Positions 19,138 to 27,537 of a stretch of 64,000 nucleotides of DNA are shown here, piece after piece. Position numbers and translations under genes: made by a program. The notes beneath the pieces are model-generated. The model made no database searches. It saw nothing but the letters and a program-made list of their open reading frames with translations, and was not told the DNA's origin. Source of the DNA: Ulvibacter antarcticus (GTDB lineage: Bacteria > Bacteroidota > Bacteroidia > Flavobacteriales > Flavobacteriaceae); contig NZ_REFC01000013.1 in NCBI RefSeq assembly GCF_003688405.1, positions 608,991 through 672,990 of the forward strand, in the 5' to 3' direction. Numbering within the stretch: the first letter of the stretch is position 1; every line of letters begins with the position of its first letter.

Positions 19138-20451
19138 ATGATTAAAGAAATAACGAAGTCTCAAGAACTCCTAGACCGGAGAAAAGAGGCAGTAGCCAAT
19201 GGTGTAGGCGTTTTTAATACAGCCACAGTAAAAGAAGCAAAAGGGGCTATAATAATTGATGCAGATGGAAACGAACTCATTGATTTTGCAGGCGGTATTG
19301 GAGTTGTAAATGCAGGCCATTGTCCGGAACCGGTTGTTGCGGCGATAAGAGAACAGGCAGGAAAATATTTACACACAAGTTTTAATGTAGTTACATATGA
19401 ACCATACATAAAGTTATGTGAAGAACTTGTTGAAATTCTCCCGCATGGTAAAAAAACTAAGGCAATGCTTGTTAGTACAGGTGCCGAAGCCGTGGAGAAC
19501 GCTATAAAAATTGCGAGACAAGCTACAAAACGGCCTGCAGTAATCTGTTATACTGGCGCTTACCATGGACGGACTATGATGGCAATGACATTGACTAGTA
19601 AAGTGAGCTATAAACATGATTGTGGCCCATTTGCACCAGAAGTCTACAGACTTCCGTTTCCAAACTTCTATCGTTATCGAGGCACTCGTGATGAAGCAAC
19701 ATTTGTAAAAGATGAACTTAAAAGACTTCATGAAAGTGCCCTTAATTTAGTGGATGTTAAAAGTGTTGCCGCTGTTATTTTAGAACCTATTCAAGGCGAA
19801 GGCGGATTCAACCCAATTCCTCAAAAATATCTGGAAGGACTAAGAGCATTCTGTGATGAACATGGAATTATGCTTATTATGGATGAAGTACAAAGCGGTT
19901 TCTGTAGAACAGGACATTGGGCTAGTTGGCAGCATTATGGAGTGCAGCCAGACATAAGTACTTATGCAAAATCTATGGGGTCTGGTCTACCTATTGCGGC
20001 TGTAGTGGGACGAGCTGAAGTAATGGATGCTGCAGCTATTGGTTCAATTGGGGGTACATACATTGGAAGTCCGATTTGCTGTGTAGCTGCATCTGCGACG
20101 ATCAAGTATATGAAAGATATTGATCTAAGCAAAAAGGCGATCAAAATAGGGAATGTTATCATGAATCGAATTCAAAATTTAATGAAACTACACCCTGAAA
20201 TTGGAGATGTAAGAGGTATTGGTGCAATGATTGGGATTGAATTTGTATTAAATGGAGACCCTAGACAACCTAATACTGAAATATGCTCTAAAATAGTGAA
20301 AGGCTGTGCAGAAAATGGCTTAGTGCTAATTAGCGCAGGGACGTATAAAAATGTAATTCGCATTCTTTCACCTTTAGTGATTACAGACGAACAATTAGAA
20401 AAAGGGTTGACCATTTTGGAAAATGAAATTAAAAAAGCAATAAAAAAATAA
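19138..20451 (+). CDS. gabT: Class III aminotransferase, GabT-like
   Basis: A 437-residue PLP enzyme. Key elements: FAGGIGVVNAGHCP at the N-terminal loop, STGAEAVENAIKIAR (phosphate-binding), YTGAYHGRT, EPIQGEGGF, MDEVQSGFCRTG with the PLP aspartate, and YAKSMGSGLP holding the PLP lysine K278. Overall resemblance is to 4-aminobutyrate aminotransferase, which moves an omega-amino group to 2-oxoglutarate. In this context it may act on a diamine or an acylated diamine, so the GabT name is by similarity only. It is the first gene of a seven-gene run; the next start lies two bases after its stop. Confidence 0.85.
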   Translation: MIKEITKSQELLDRRKEAVANGVGVFNTATVKEAKGAIIIDADGNELIDFAGGIGVVNAGHCPEPVVAAIREQAGKYLHTSFNVVTYEPYIKLCEELVEILPHGKKTKAMLVSTGAEAVENAIKIARQATKRPAVICYTGAYHGRTMMAMTLTSKVSYKHDCGPFAPEVYRLPFPNFYRYRGTRDEATFVKDELKRLHESALNLVDVKSVAAVILEPIQGEGGFNPIPQKYLEGLRAFCDEHGIMLIMDEVQSGFCRTGHWASWQHYGVQPDISTYAKSMGSGLPIAAVVGRAEVMDAAAIGSIGGTYIGSPICCVAASATIKYMKDIDLSKKAIKIGNVIMNRIQNLMKLHPEIGDVRGIGAMIGIEFVLNGDPRQPNTEICSKIVKGCAENGLVLISAGTYKNVIRILSPLVITDEQLEKGLTILENEIKKAIKK

Positions 20452-20453
20452 CT

Positions 20454-21395
20454 ATGAAACCATTTGCAATTGCAGGAATACAAATGAAGGTGTCTGCGAT
20501 CACTTCCAATGTGGAAATGATGAAGCTTAAAATTGATATTACAATGAATTTATATCCCTGGATAGAAATGATTGTGTTTAGTGAATTATGTGCCTTTGGT
20601 CCATTGACCCATGCTGCCCAATTTATTCCAAATAACTTTGAGGCAGAAATGCAGGCAAAGGCAAAAAAATATGGAATTTGGTTGCTGCCAGGTTCTATCT
20701 TCGAAAAAAGCGAGGAAAAAATATATAATACCGCAAGTGTAATCAATCCTCAAGGAGAAATTGTGACGCGTTATAGAAAGATGTTTCCTTTCTATCCATA
20801 TGAAGCTGGAGTAAGTGCAGGAGAAGAGTATTGCGTTTTTGATGTGCCAGATGTTGCAAGATTTGGAGTGTCAATATGCTATGATATGTGGTTCCCGGAA
20901 ACCATTAGAACGCTTGCGGCAAAGGGAGCCGAAGTAATTTTGCATCCTACCATGACAGGTACTATAGACAGAGAGATCGAATTATCGATTGTTAGAGCAA
21001 TGGCTTCGATCAACCAATGTTATTTATTTGATGTCAATGGTTTGGATACAGGAGGTTGTGGGCGTTCAATAGTCTGTGGACCGGACGGACGTATCTTACA
21101 CCAGTCTGAAGGTACCGAGGAAATCATACCGCTTGAATTAAATATTGAGAGGGCAAAAAGAAGTCGTGAATTGGGAATATTGAGACTGGGACAACCTCTA
21201 AAAAGTTTTAGAGATCGTATTAATAGTAAAGTCTTTGACATCTATAAATCTGAAGTTGTCACGCCTTATTTAGACTCGTTAGGACCACTTATTAAGCCTA
21301 CGCGATTGGATACAATTGCAGAACTAAAAATTAAAGAAAACCAACTTGAACAACTAGCATCGACCACTCACTATAAAGGGGACGATAAACTATAA
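20454..21395 (+). CDS. Nitrilase-superfamily amidase
   Basis: A 313-residue carbon-nitrogen hydrolase. The catalytic triad of the superfamily is visible: E44 in FSELCAFG, K109 in RYRKMFPF and C142 in SICYDMWFPE. The fold matches the aliphatic amidase, carbamoylputrescine amidase and omega-amidase group; the exact branch cannot be read. The C-terminal about 50 residues (SKVFDIYKSEVV ... ASTTHYKGDDKL) extend beyond the usual core. It starts two bases after the aminotransferase stop, strong evidence for co-translation. Within the operon it may cleave an amide or carbamoyl group from an amine-derived intermediate. Confidence 0.85.
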   Translation: MKPFAIAGIQMKVSAITSNVEMMKLKIDITMNLYPWIEMIVFSELCAFGPLTHAAQFIPNNFEAEMQAKAKKYGIWLLPGSIFEKSEEKIYNTASVINPQGEIVTRYRKMFPFYPYEAGVSAGEEYCVFDVPDVARFGVSICYDMWFPETIRTLAAKGAEVILHPTMTGTIDREIELSIVRAMASINQCYLFDVNGLDTGGCGRSIVCGPDGRILHQSEGTEEIIPLELNIERAKRSRELGILRLGQPLKSFRDRINSKVFDIYKSEVVTPYLDSLGPLIKPTRLDTIAELKIKENQLEQLASTTHYKGDDKL

Positions 21396-21408
21396 AAAAA
21401 AATAAAAT

Positions 21409-21810
21409 ATGGGTGGATCATCATCGAGAAAAAAGAAATTAAAAACTAAAAATTATATAAGCTGGTTTGAAATACCCGCCTTGGATTTTCAACAGGCTGT
21501 GAATTTTTACAATGAAATTTTTGATATTGAAATGACACAAAATAGTACAGATATCAATGCAATGGCTTTTTTTCCTGAAACTTCAGGAATTGGAGGGGCC
21601 GTAATTGCAGGACCTGGGTCCATCCCTGCTAGTATTGGACCCTTACTATATTTAAACGCAGGTGATGATTTAAACAATGTGCTTAATAAAGTGGAAGCAG
21701 CAGGCGGACGTATTATAATGACCAAAACACTTATTAGTGCAGAAGAAGGTTATTTTGCCATTTTTATAGATTCTCAAGGAAACAAATTAGCATTACATTC
21801 AAACAATTAA
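21409..21810 (+). CDS. VOC (glyoxalase-fold) protein
   Basis: A 133-residue protein. After a basic N-terminus (SSSRKKKLKTKN), ISWFEIPALDFQQAVNFYNEIFDIEM is a typical first beta-alpha-beta unit of the vicinal oxygen chelate fold, and the closing YFAIFIDSQGNKLALHS is the typical last strand. The usual first metal histidine is replaced (SWFEIP), so a binding or structural role is as likely as catalysis. The family includes glyoxalases, dioxygenases and resistance proteins; no specific function can be given. Spacing is 13 bases after the amidase and 3 bases before the decarboxylase. Confidence 0.75.
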   Translation: MGGSSSRKKKLKTKNYISWFEIPALDFQQAVNFYNEIFDIEMTQNSTDINAMAFFPETSGIGGAVIAGPGSIPASIGPLLYLNAGDDLNNVLNKVEAAGGRIIMTKTLISAEEGYFAIFIDSQGNKLALHSNN

Positions 21811-21813
21811 TAC

Positions 21814-24555
21814 ATGATAAAAAACAACACAAAGAGTGCACCTTATTTTAATATCGGGCAATTGCGCGTTGATTTTTGGAATAAATTAAAAATCGAGACT
21901 TCTGAACTTACACGTTGTAATAAAGGATCTGCGAATGAAAAAGAACACAAAGACAAAATTAAAGAGCTCATTACAGACTTAAAAGGTGTAGAATGTTTTT
22001 TTGCTTCTCCAGGAAAAGAAAGACTAAATAGACTGGAAAAAGCATTTGCAAATCACGAATATGCTTCCTTGTCTCATTTGGTACTGGAAACAACAAAGCA
22101 ACTTGTTGGAGATAGTTATAAAAGTAATCCAGACTTTCTTGATTTTGATGAGGACAGCATGGATTCGGTAGAAGACCATGAGCAACTAAATGGTGTCCGA
22201 AAAAATCATTTTGAGGTATTGTTTGTTGATAACATTTCAGAAAAAGAAGAAAATAAATTAAAACAAACTTTAAAGAATTTACAGACTCCAAATGATAAAT
22301 TTAGTTATGGTGTTGTGGTACAACGTTCTTTTCAAGATGCACTTATCTCTTTACTTTTTAATCATAATATTCAAGCAGTTGTAGTTCGTTATGCGCCACC
22401 CTATCGCTCAAAAATTATTAGTCCGTTAATCAAGCCATATATTCAAGAAATTAAAAAATTTGACTTTTCTTCAAAACCTGAAACTGATCTTGGTCCTCTC
22501 ATTGGAGAATTAATCAAGCGGCTTAGACCTGAATTAGACACGTACTATGTTACTGATACTTCATTGGGTCATTTAAAAGATAGCACTATTAAAGGATTTA
22601 GGCGCATATTTTATCAGACGGAAGATATACAAGAGATGCATTTAACAATTATGCGAGGAATTCAAGAACGCTATAACACACCGTTCTTTTCTGCCCTTGT
22701 GGAATACAGTAAAAAACCAACAGGAGTATTTCATGCAATGCCTATTTCTAGAGGAAATTCGGTCTTCAAATCAAGGTGGATAAATGACTTTGGCGAATTT
22801 TATGGTCGTAATATGTTTTTAGCTGAAACATCTTCTACCACTGGTGGGCTAGATTCCTTATTACAACCTACTGGACCCATTAAAAAAGCTCAAGAAATGG
22901 CACGTGATGCCTATGTTTCTTTAAACACTTATTTTGTTACTAACGGAACATCTACAGCCAACAAGATTGTAATGCAAGGCTTGGTTAAGCCAAATGATGT
23001 TGTTCTAATTGATAGAGATTGTCATAAATCTCATCATTATGGTTTGGTGTTAGCAGGTGCGTATCCAGTGTATTTAGATTCGTATCCTATCGAAGAATAT
23101 TCGATGTATGGAGCAGTGCCGTTGGAGCAAATCAAAACGAAAATGTTGCAACTTAAAGAAGCTGGAAGGCTTCACAAAGTTAAAATGCTGCTCTTAACCA
23201 ATTGTACATTTGACGGGCTGGTATACAATGTTGAGCGGGTTATGGAAGAAGTACTCGCCATAAAACCCGATATGATATTTTTATGGGATGAAGCTTGGTT
23301 TGCCTTTGCAGGATTTGCATATAATTATAAGCAACGTACTGGCATGTTTACTGCTAAAAAACTTCATAATAAATATAATAGTGCAAGTTATCAAAAACAA
23401 TACAAAGAATATATTAAGGGACTCAAAGAGGGCGATCAATCACTATTGCCAGATCCCAATAAAGTTAGAATCCGTGTTTATGCAACGCAGAGTACACATA
23501 AAACATTGAGCAGTTTTAGACAAGGTTCAATGATACATATTTGGGATGAAGATTTCCGCAGAAAAACGGAGAATACGTTTCTTGAAGCGTATATGACCCA
23601 CACTTCTACTTCGCCAAATTACCAAATGTTAGCATCTTTAGACGTTGGAAGACGACAAGTACAACTCGAAGGATTCGAATTGGTGGAAAAGAGCATCGAA
23701 ATGGCCATGGTGCTTAGAGCCAAAATAACTGACAATCCTCAATTGAGTAAGTATTTTGACGTATTATCAGTTGGTGATTTTATTCCAAATGAATATCGTC
23801 AAACTGGACTCCAAGAATATTATACCCAAAAAGAAGGCTGGAATAGAATGGATGAGGCTTGGGAAAAGGATGAATTCGTTTTAGATCCCACAAAAATAAC
23901 TTTGTATATTGGAAAGACCGGTGTTGATGGAGATACATTCAAGAATAAATATTTGATGGATAAATTCAATATCCAGATAAATAAAACCTCACGAAATACG
24001 GTTTTGTTTATGACTAATATAGGTACTACCAGAGGAAGTGTAACCTACCTTATCAATGCGCTTTTAAAAATTTCAGATGAACTGGATGATGAGTTTAAGG
24101 CGTTGAACGATAAAGAAAGGGAAATACGGGATAAAAAGATCTATTCCTTGACTAAAGAAGTTCCACCTTTACCTGATTTCAGTTATTTTCATAATTCATT
24201 TCGAGCGGTACCAGGAGTTCCAGGAGGAAATTTAAGAGAAGCTTTTTTCTTAGCATATGATGAAGAGAACTATGAATATGTTCCTTTAAACGAATGTTTA
24301 CCTACCATTGAAAAAGGCAGAACGCTGGTTGCATCTACCTTCGTTATTCCATATCCACCAGGATTTCCTGTACTTGTTCCGGGACAGGTAATTAGTGAAG
24401 AAATTATCAATTTTATGACGGCGTTAGACGTAAGTGAAATTCATGGATACCGTTCAGATCTTGGAATTAGAGTATTCACAGAAAAAGTGCTTGATCGTCA
24501 TAAAGTCGTTACATCCATGGGCGGAATGTCAATGGGTAAACGGAGACAAAATTGA
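21814..24555 (+). CDS. Orn/Lys/Arg decarboxylase-type PLP enzyme
   Basis: A 913-residue fold-type I PLP enzyme. The catalytic core (about 335-640) shows FVTNGTSTANKIVMQG, DRDCHKSHHYG, LLTNCTFDG, LWDEAWFAF with the PLP aspartate, and QSTHKTLSSFRQGS with the PLP lysine K563; this is the Orn/Lys/Arg decarboxylase major domain. At 913 residues it is longer than the usual 710-760 of the biodegradative enzymes, with a long N-terminal region (1-330, residues 130-240 perhaps a receiver-like wing domain) that I cannot place fully. The substrate is probably a basic amino acid, giving a diamine or agmatine, but this is inference. It follows the VOC gene by 3 bases. Confidence 0.82.
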   Translation: MIKNNTKSAPYFNIGQLRVDFWNKLKIETSELTRCNKGSANEKEHKDKIKELITDLKGVECFFASPGKERLNRLEKAFANHEYASLSHLVLETTKQLVGDSYKSNPDFLDFDEDSMDSVEDHEQLNGVRKNHFEVLFVDNISEKEENKLKQTLKNLQTPNDKFSYGVVVQRSFQDALISLLFNHNIQAVVVRYAPPYRSKIISPLIKPYIQEIKKFDFSSKPETDLGPLIGELIKRLRPELDTYYVTDTSLGHLKDSTIKGFRRIFYQTEDIQEMHLTIMRGIQERYNTPFFSALVEYSKKPTGVFHAMPISRGNSVFKSRWINDFGEFYGRNMFLAETSSTTGGLDSLLQPTGPIKKAQEMARDAYVSLNTYFVTNGTSTANKIVMQGLVKPNDVVLIDRDCHKSHHYGLVLAGAYPVYLDSYPIEEYSMYGAVPLEQIKTKMLQLKEAGRLHKVKMLLLTNCTFDGLVYNVERVMEEVLAIKPDMIFLWDEAWFAFAGFAYNYKQRTGMFTAKKLHNKYNSASYQKQYKEYIKGLKEGDQSLLPDPNKVRIRVYATQSTHKTLSSFRQGSMIHIWDEDFRRKTENTFLEAYMTHTSTSPNYQMLASLDVGRRQVQLEGFELVEKSIEMAMVLRAKITDNPQLSKYFDVLSVGDFIPNEYRQTGLQEYYTQKEGWNRMDEAWEKDEFVLDPTKITLYIGKTGVDGDTFKNKYLMDKFNIQINKTSRNTVLFMTNIGTTRGSVTYLINALLKISDELDDEFKALNDKEREIRDKKIYSLTKEVPPLPDFSYFHNSFRAVPGVPGGNLREAFFLAYDEENYEYVPLNECLPTIEKGRTLVASTFVIPYPPGFPVLVPGQVISEEIINFMTALDVSEIHGYRSDLGIRVFTEKVLDRHKVVTSMGGMSMGKRRQN

Positions 24556-24638
24556 AAAAAAGCAAAAAGAAAGCAAGGCTTCTTGGGCAGTATTCCAAAT
24601 AAAATTCACCATTAACTTAATTATATAAAATAAATAAA

Positions 24639-26297
24639 ATGGCAACAAAAAAAACGACAACTACAAAGAAAGATACTAAGGCTACTACTAAGAAAGCTAC
24701 GGCGAAAAAAGTAACTGATAAAAAAGTCGTTCCTAAAAAGGCAACTCCTAAGAAAGCTACTGTTAAGAAGTCAACATCCACCAAAGTAACTGCTAAAAAA
24801 CCCGCAGCTAAAAAATCTGCACCCAAAAAGAAGGCAGCAATTGCAGAAGTGCTTAGCGGAGTGCCTGATATTAGACGTTTTTTCTACAAAAATGAAACGC
24901 CATTATATTTTATAAGTGCAACCAATTTCAATATGCTAGGTGCCGATGAATGGATTAAGGGTTTCAAATTTATTTGCCATATAGAATGTTTCGATGGTTT
25001 ACATCCCAATGTTTTTTCACCAAAAAATGAAATTCCACACGATGAATTTACTGGCATAGAGGATATTAATAATTACCTCCTTCAGCATCCTGAAGTCCAA
25101 GAGTATATTGATTCAAGAAGAAATGGTAAAGACGCAGGAAAAGCGATGTTTTTAATGTTTGATGAAAACACAGAAAAACTTGCTAAAAAATTAGGTCTTG
25201 AAATTATGTTTCCACCTGCAAAGATGAGAACATTGATGGACAATAAAGTGAATACAAACCGCATCGCTGAAAAAGCTGGTGTTGCTTGTGTGCCTTATGT
25301 GCTTTCTCAAGTTAAGGATTATGCTCATTTGAATAAAGTTTCAAAAAAATTGGGTACAGATTTAGTTATTCAAACTCCTTTTGGAGATTCAGGTCACACA
25401 ACTTTTTTCATCTCAAACGAAGCGGAATATAAAAAACATGCAGAAGAAATTGAAAAGGAAAAAGAGGTTAAAGTTATGAAGCGTATCAATTGCAAAGGAT
25501 CTGCAATTGAGGCGTGCGTGACAAGACATGGTACAATCGTAGCTCCATTAATGACGGAGCTCGTTGGGTTTAAAGAAATGACACCATATAAAGGTGGATG
25601 GTGTGGAAACGAAATTTATCCAAATGCATTTAGTCCAGATATAAGAAATAAGGCAGCAAAATATACGCAGCTTTTTGGGGATCAACTTAAAAAAGAAGGA
25701 TATAAAGGTTATTTTGAATTAGACTTTTTAATAGATCAAGATAATGGAGAAATTTATCTAGGAGAACTCAATCCAAGAGTAACGGGTGCAAGTTCAATTA
25801 CCAACCATGCTGTTTTTGCCTTGGCAGATGCGCCTCTTTTTGTATTCCATATACTAGAATGGATGGGCGTAGATTACAAGCTAAACGTCAAGGAATTAAA
25901 TGCTCGATGGGCTAGACAAGAAAATATAGATGGATGGAGTCAATTAATCATTAAGCATACAGAAGATACTATTGAATATGTATCTGAAGCTCCAATGTCA
26001 GGAATTTGGAAAATGTTTGATAATGGCCATATTCAATATGATAGAATGGACAGTCATAGAAGAGCTGTTGAAACAGAAAATGAAGCATTCTTTTTGCACA
26101 TCTCTAAAAAAGGCGACTACTTATATGAAGGTGCAGATATGGGGATTTTAGTGTCAAGAGGTAGAATGATGACAGATGATTTCAAATTAAATGAGCGTGC
26201 TCAAAATTGGATCAAAGCAATCCGTGGTCAATATGTTTCACAACTTGTAGAAGATAAAAGAAAGAAAATTGTGCTTACAGGTACTTTAACCAAATAG
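24639..26297 (+). CDS. ATP-grasp ligase with a lysine-rich histone H1-like N-terminal tail
   Basis: A 552-residue protein in two parts. Residues 1-67 are almost only Lys, Thr, Ala, Pro, Val and Ser, with about 25 lysines in KKAT/KKVT/PKKA repeats, like the tail of a histone H1-type DNA-binding protein. Residues 70-552 form an ATP-grasp enzyme: DNKVNTNRIAEKAGV before the B domain, DLVIQTPFGDSGHTTFF as the ATP loop, VMKRINCKGSAIEACV, and the metal-binding YFELDFLID ... IYLGELNPRVTGAS. Sequences like this are sometimes labelled biotin carboxylase, but no biotin-carrier or carboxyltransferase partner is nearby, so an amide- or peptide-forming ligase fits better. The ATG at 24639 follows an A-rich leader. 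Confidence 0.8.
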   Translation: MATKKTTTTKKDTKATTKKATAKKVTDKKVVPKKATPKKATVKKSTSTKVTAKKPAAKKSAPKKKAAIAEVLSGVPDIRRFFYKNETPLYFISATNFNMLGADEWIKGFKFICHIECFDGLHPNVFSPKNEIPHDEFTGIEDINNYLLQHPEVQEYIDSRRNGKDAGKAMFLMFDENTEKLAKKLGLEIMFPPAKMRTLMDNKVNTNRIAEKAGVACVPYVLSQVKDYAHLNKVSKKLGTDLVIQTPFGDSGHTTFFISNEAEYKKHAEEIEKEKEVKVMKRINCKGSAIEACVTRHGTIVAPLMTELVGFKEMTPYKGGWCGNEIYPNAFSPDIRNKAAKYTQLFGDQLKKEGYKGYFELDFLIDQDNGEIYLGELNPRVTGASSITNHAVFALADAPLFVFHILEWMGVDYKLNVKELNARWARQENIDGWSQLIIKHTEDTIEYVSEAPMSGIWKMFDNGHIQYDRMDSHRRAVETENEAFFLHISKKGDYLYEGADMGILVSRGRMMTDDFKLNERAQNWIKAIRGQYVSQLVEDKRKKIVLTGTLTK

Positions 26298-26334
26298 TAG
26301 TCCAATTTGTAACATTTTAAAACAAAATAAATTA

Positions 26335-27525
26335 ATGCAATTACAATTTAATACAGTTTCAGAGCCTACTATTGCTGGCCCTAAATGGAACGTTTTATTT
26401 AATAAATTCTGGCCTAATTATAAGACTTGGTTTTTATCAAACAATACTTCATTAACTCCAGATCTAAAGACTTCGCAGGAAGCACTGAAAAAATATATGC
26501 CCAAAATGTGGCCAACATACGTGCACTTGTGTAACATAACGAATGCTGATACCGATCTTGCTCGGTTCTTGACAGGTTTTCAACCACCTGCTTATATTAG
26601 TGCTTGTGCTCAGGCGGTAATTGATACAGATGAAATCCAGCTCGTACGCAATTATGATTATCATCCAAATTTGCTTGAAGGGACATTACTATTAAGTAAA
26701 TGGAATGACCATAAAGTGATGGGCACATCAGATTGTTTAATAGGCATTGTAGACGGGATGAATGACGCTGGTCTTTGTGTATCGCTCACTTTTGGAGGTC
26801 GTAAGGAAGTTGGTGTTGGTTTCGGTATTCCTTTCATTTTGAGATATGTATTAGAGTTTTGTTCTACAACGATTGAAGCCGTAAAAATTTTAAAAGGTAT
26901 TCCATCACATATGTCTTACAACGTGACTGTGGTTGATAAAAAAGGCGTGATTAAAACGGTGATGTTAGCTCCTGATAAAAAACCATTAGTTACCTCTACG
27001 GCATTTGCTACTAATCATCAAGGCGAGGTGGATTGGCCAGAAAATGCGCAGTTTAATCAAACAGTGAAACGCTATAATTTTATTAAGAATTATTTAAAAT
27101 CTAAAAATGTAAGTTCTGCGGAATTAGCCAAGGCTTTCCTACATCCACCTTTATATAATACAAAATTTACGGAAGGATTTGGCACACTTTACACCTCTGT
27201 ATATCAGCCAGAAAAAATGAGAATGCAACTCCTATGGCCTAATGTGGCTATAGAACGAAGTTTTGATACTTTTGAGGAAGAGCAGATCATGATTCACTAT
27301 CATGAAACGGTTCAAACTGCACCAGCAGCATATATTCCAACAAATGAGGTTTATGTGAACTCATCTTACAGATGGCAAGATGCCGTTGTTGATTCATTAG
27401 TAAAAAGTATGGTTGGTAAAGAATCGAAAGCAACACAAAAAGCACTTCATGACAAATTAATGCCAAATGGTGAGGTAGCTTGGGAAGCGATTGCAGATTT
27501 TTGGAATCAGACAGTTACAAAATAA
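26335..27525 (+). CDS. C45-family Ntn-hydrolase (penicillin acyltransferase-like)
   Basis: A 396-residue protein. After about 90 residues, AC|AQAV places C91 as the likely autoprocessing nucleophile, followed 14 residues on by LVRNYDYHPN, then VDGMNDAGLCVSLTFGG and a later ATNH. This order matches peptidase family C45 (acyl-CoA:6-aminopenicillanate acyltransferase and relatives), which cut or transfer acyl groups on amides. The mature enzyme should be a heterodimer of about 10 and 34 kDa if processing occurs before C91. There is no signal peptide, so it is cytoplasmic. Lying between ligase and dehydrogenase, it may remove an acyl group that the ATP-grasp enzyme adds (inference). Confidence 0.75.
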   Translation: MQLQFNTVSEPTIAGPKWNVLFNKFWPNYKTWFLSNNTSLTPDLKTSQEALKKYMPKMWPTYVHLCNITNADTDLARFLTGFQPPAYISACAQAVIDTDEIQLVRNYDYHPNLLEGTLLLSKWNDHKVMGTSDCLIGIVDGMNDAGLCVSLTFGGRKEVGVGFGIPFILRYVLEFCSTTIEAVKILKGIPSHMSYNVTVVDKKGVIKTVMLAPDKKPLVTSTAFATNHQGEVDWPENAQFNQTVKRYNFIKNYLKSKNVSSAELAKAFLHPPLYNTKFTEGFGTLYTSVYQPEKMRMQLLWPNVAIERSFDTFEEEQIMIHYHETVQTAPAAYIPTNEVYVNSSYRWQDAVVDSLVKSMVGKESKATQKALHDKLMPNGEVAWEAIADFWNQTVTK

Positions 27526-27537
27526 TTTTAGAAAACT

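Noticed and set aside
24617..24826. A hydrophobic 69-residue frame opposite the lysine-rich tail
   Set aside because: It is the complement of AAA/AAG-rich lysine codons (reading TTT and CTT), so its membrane-like look is an artefact.
24639..26297. Calling the ATP-grasp enzyme biotin carboxylase
   Set aside because: No biotin carrier, carboxyltransferase or biotin-lysine motif is present, and the neighbours are amine and amide enzymes. The ATP-grasp fold alone does not support the name.
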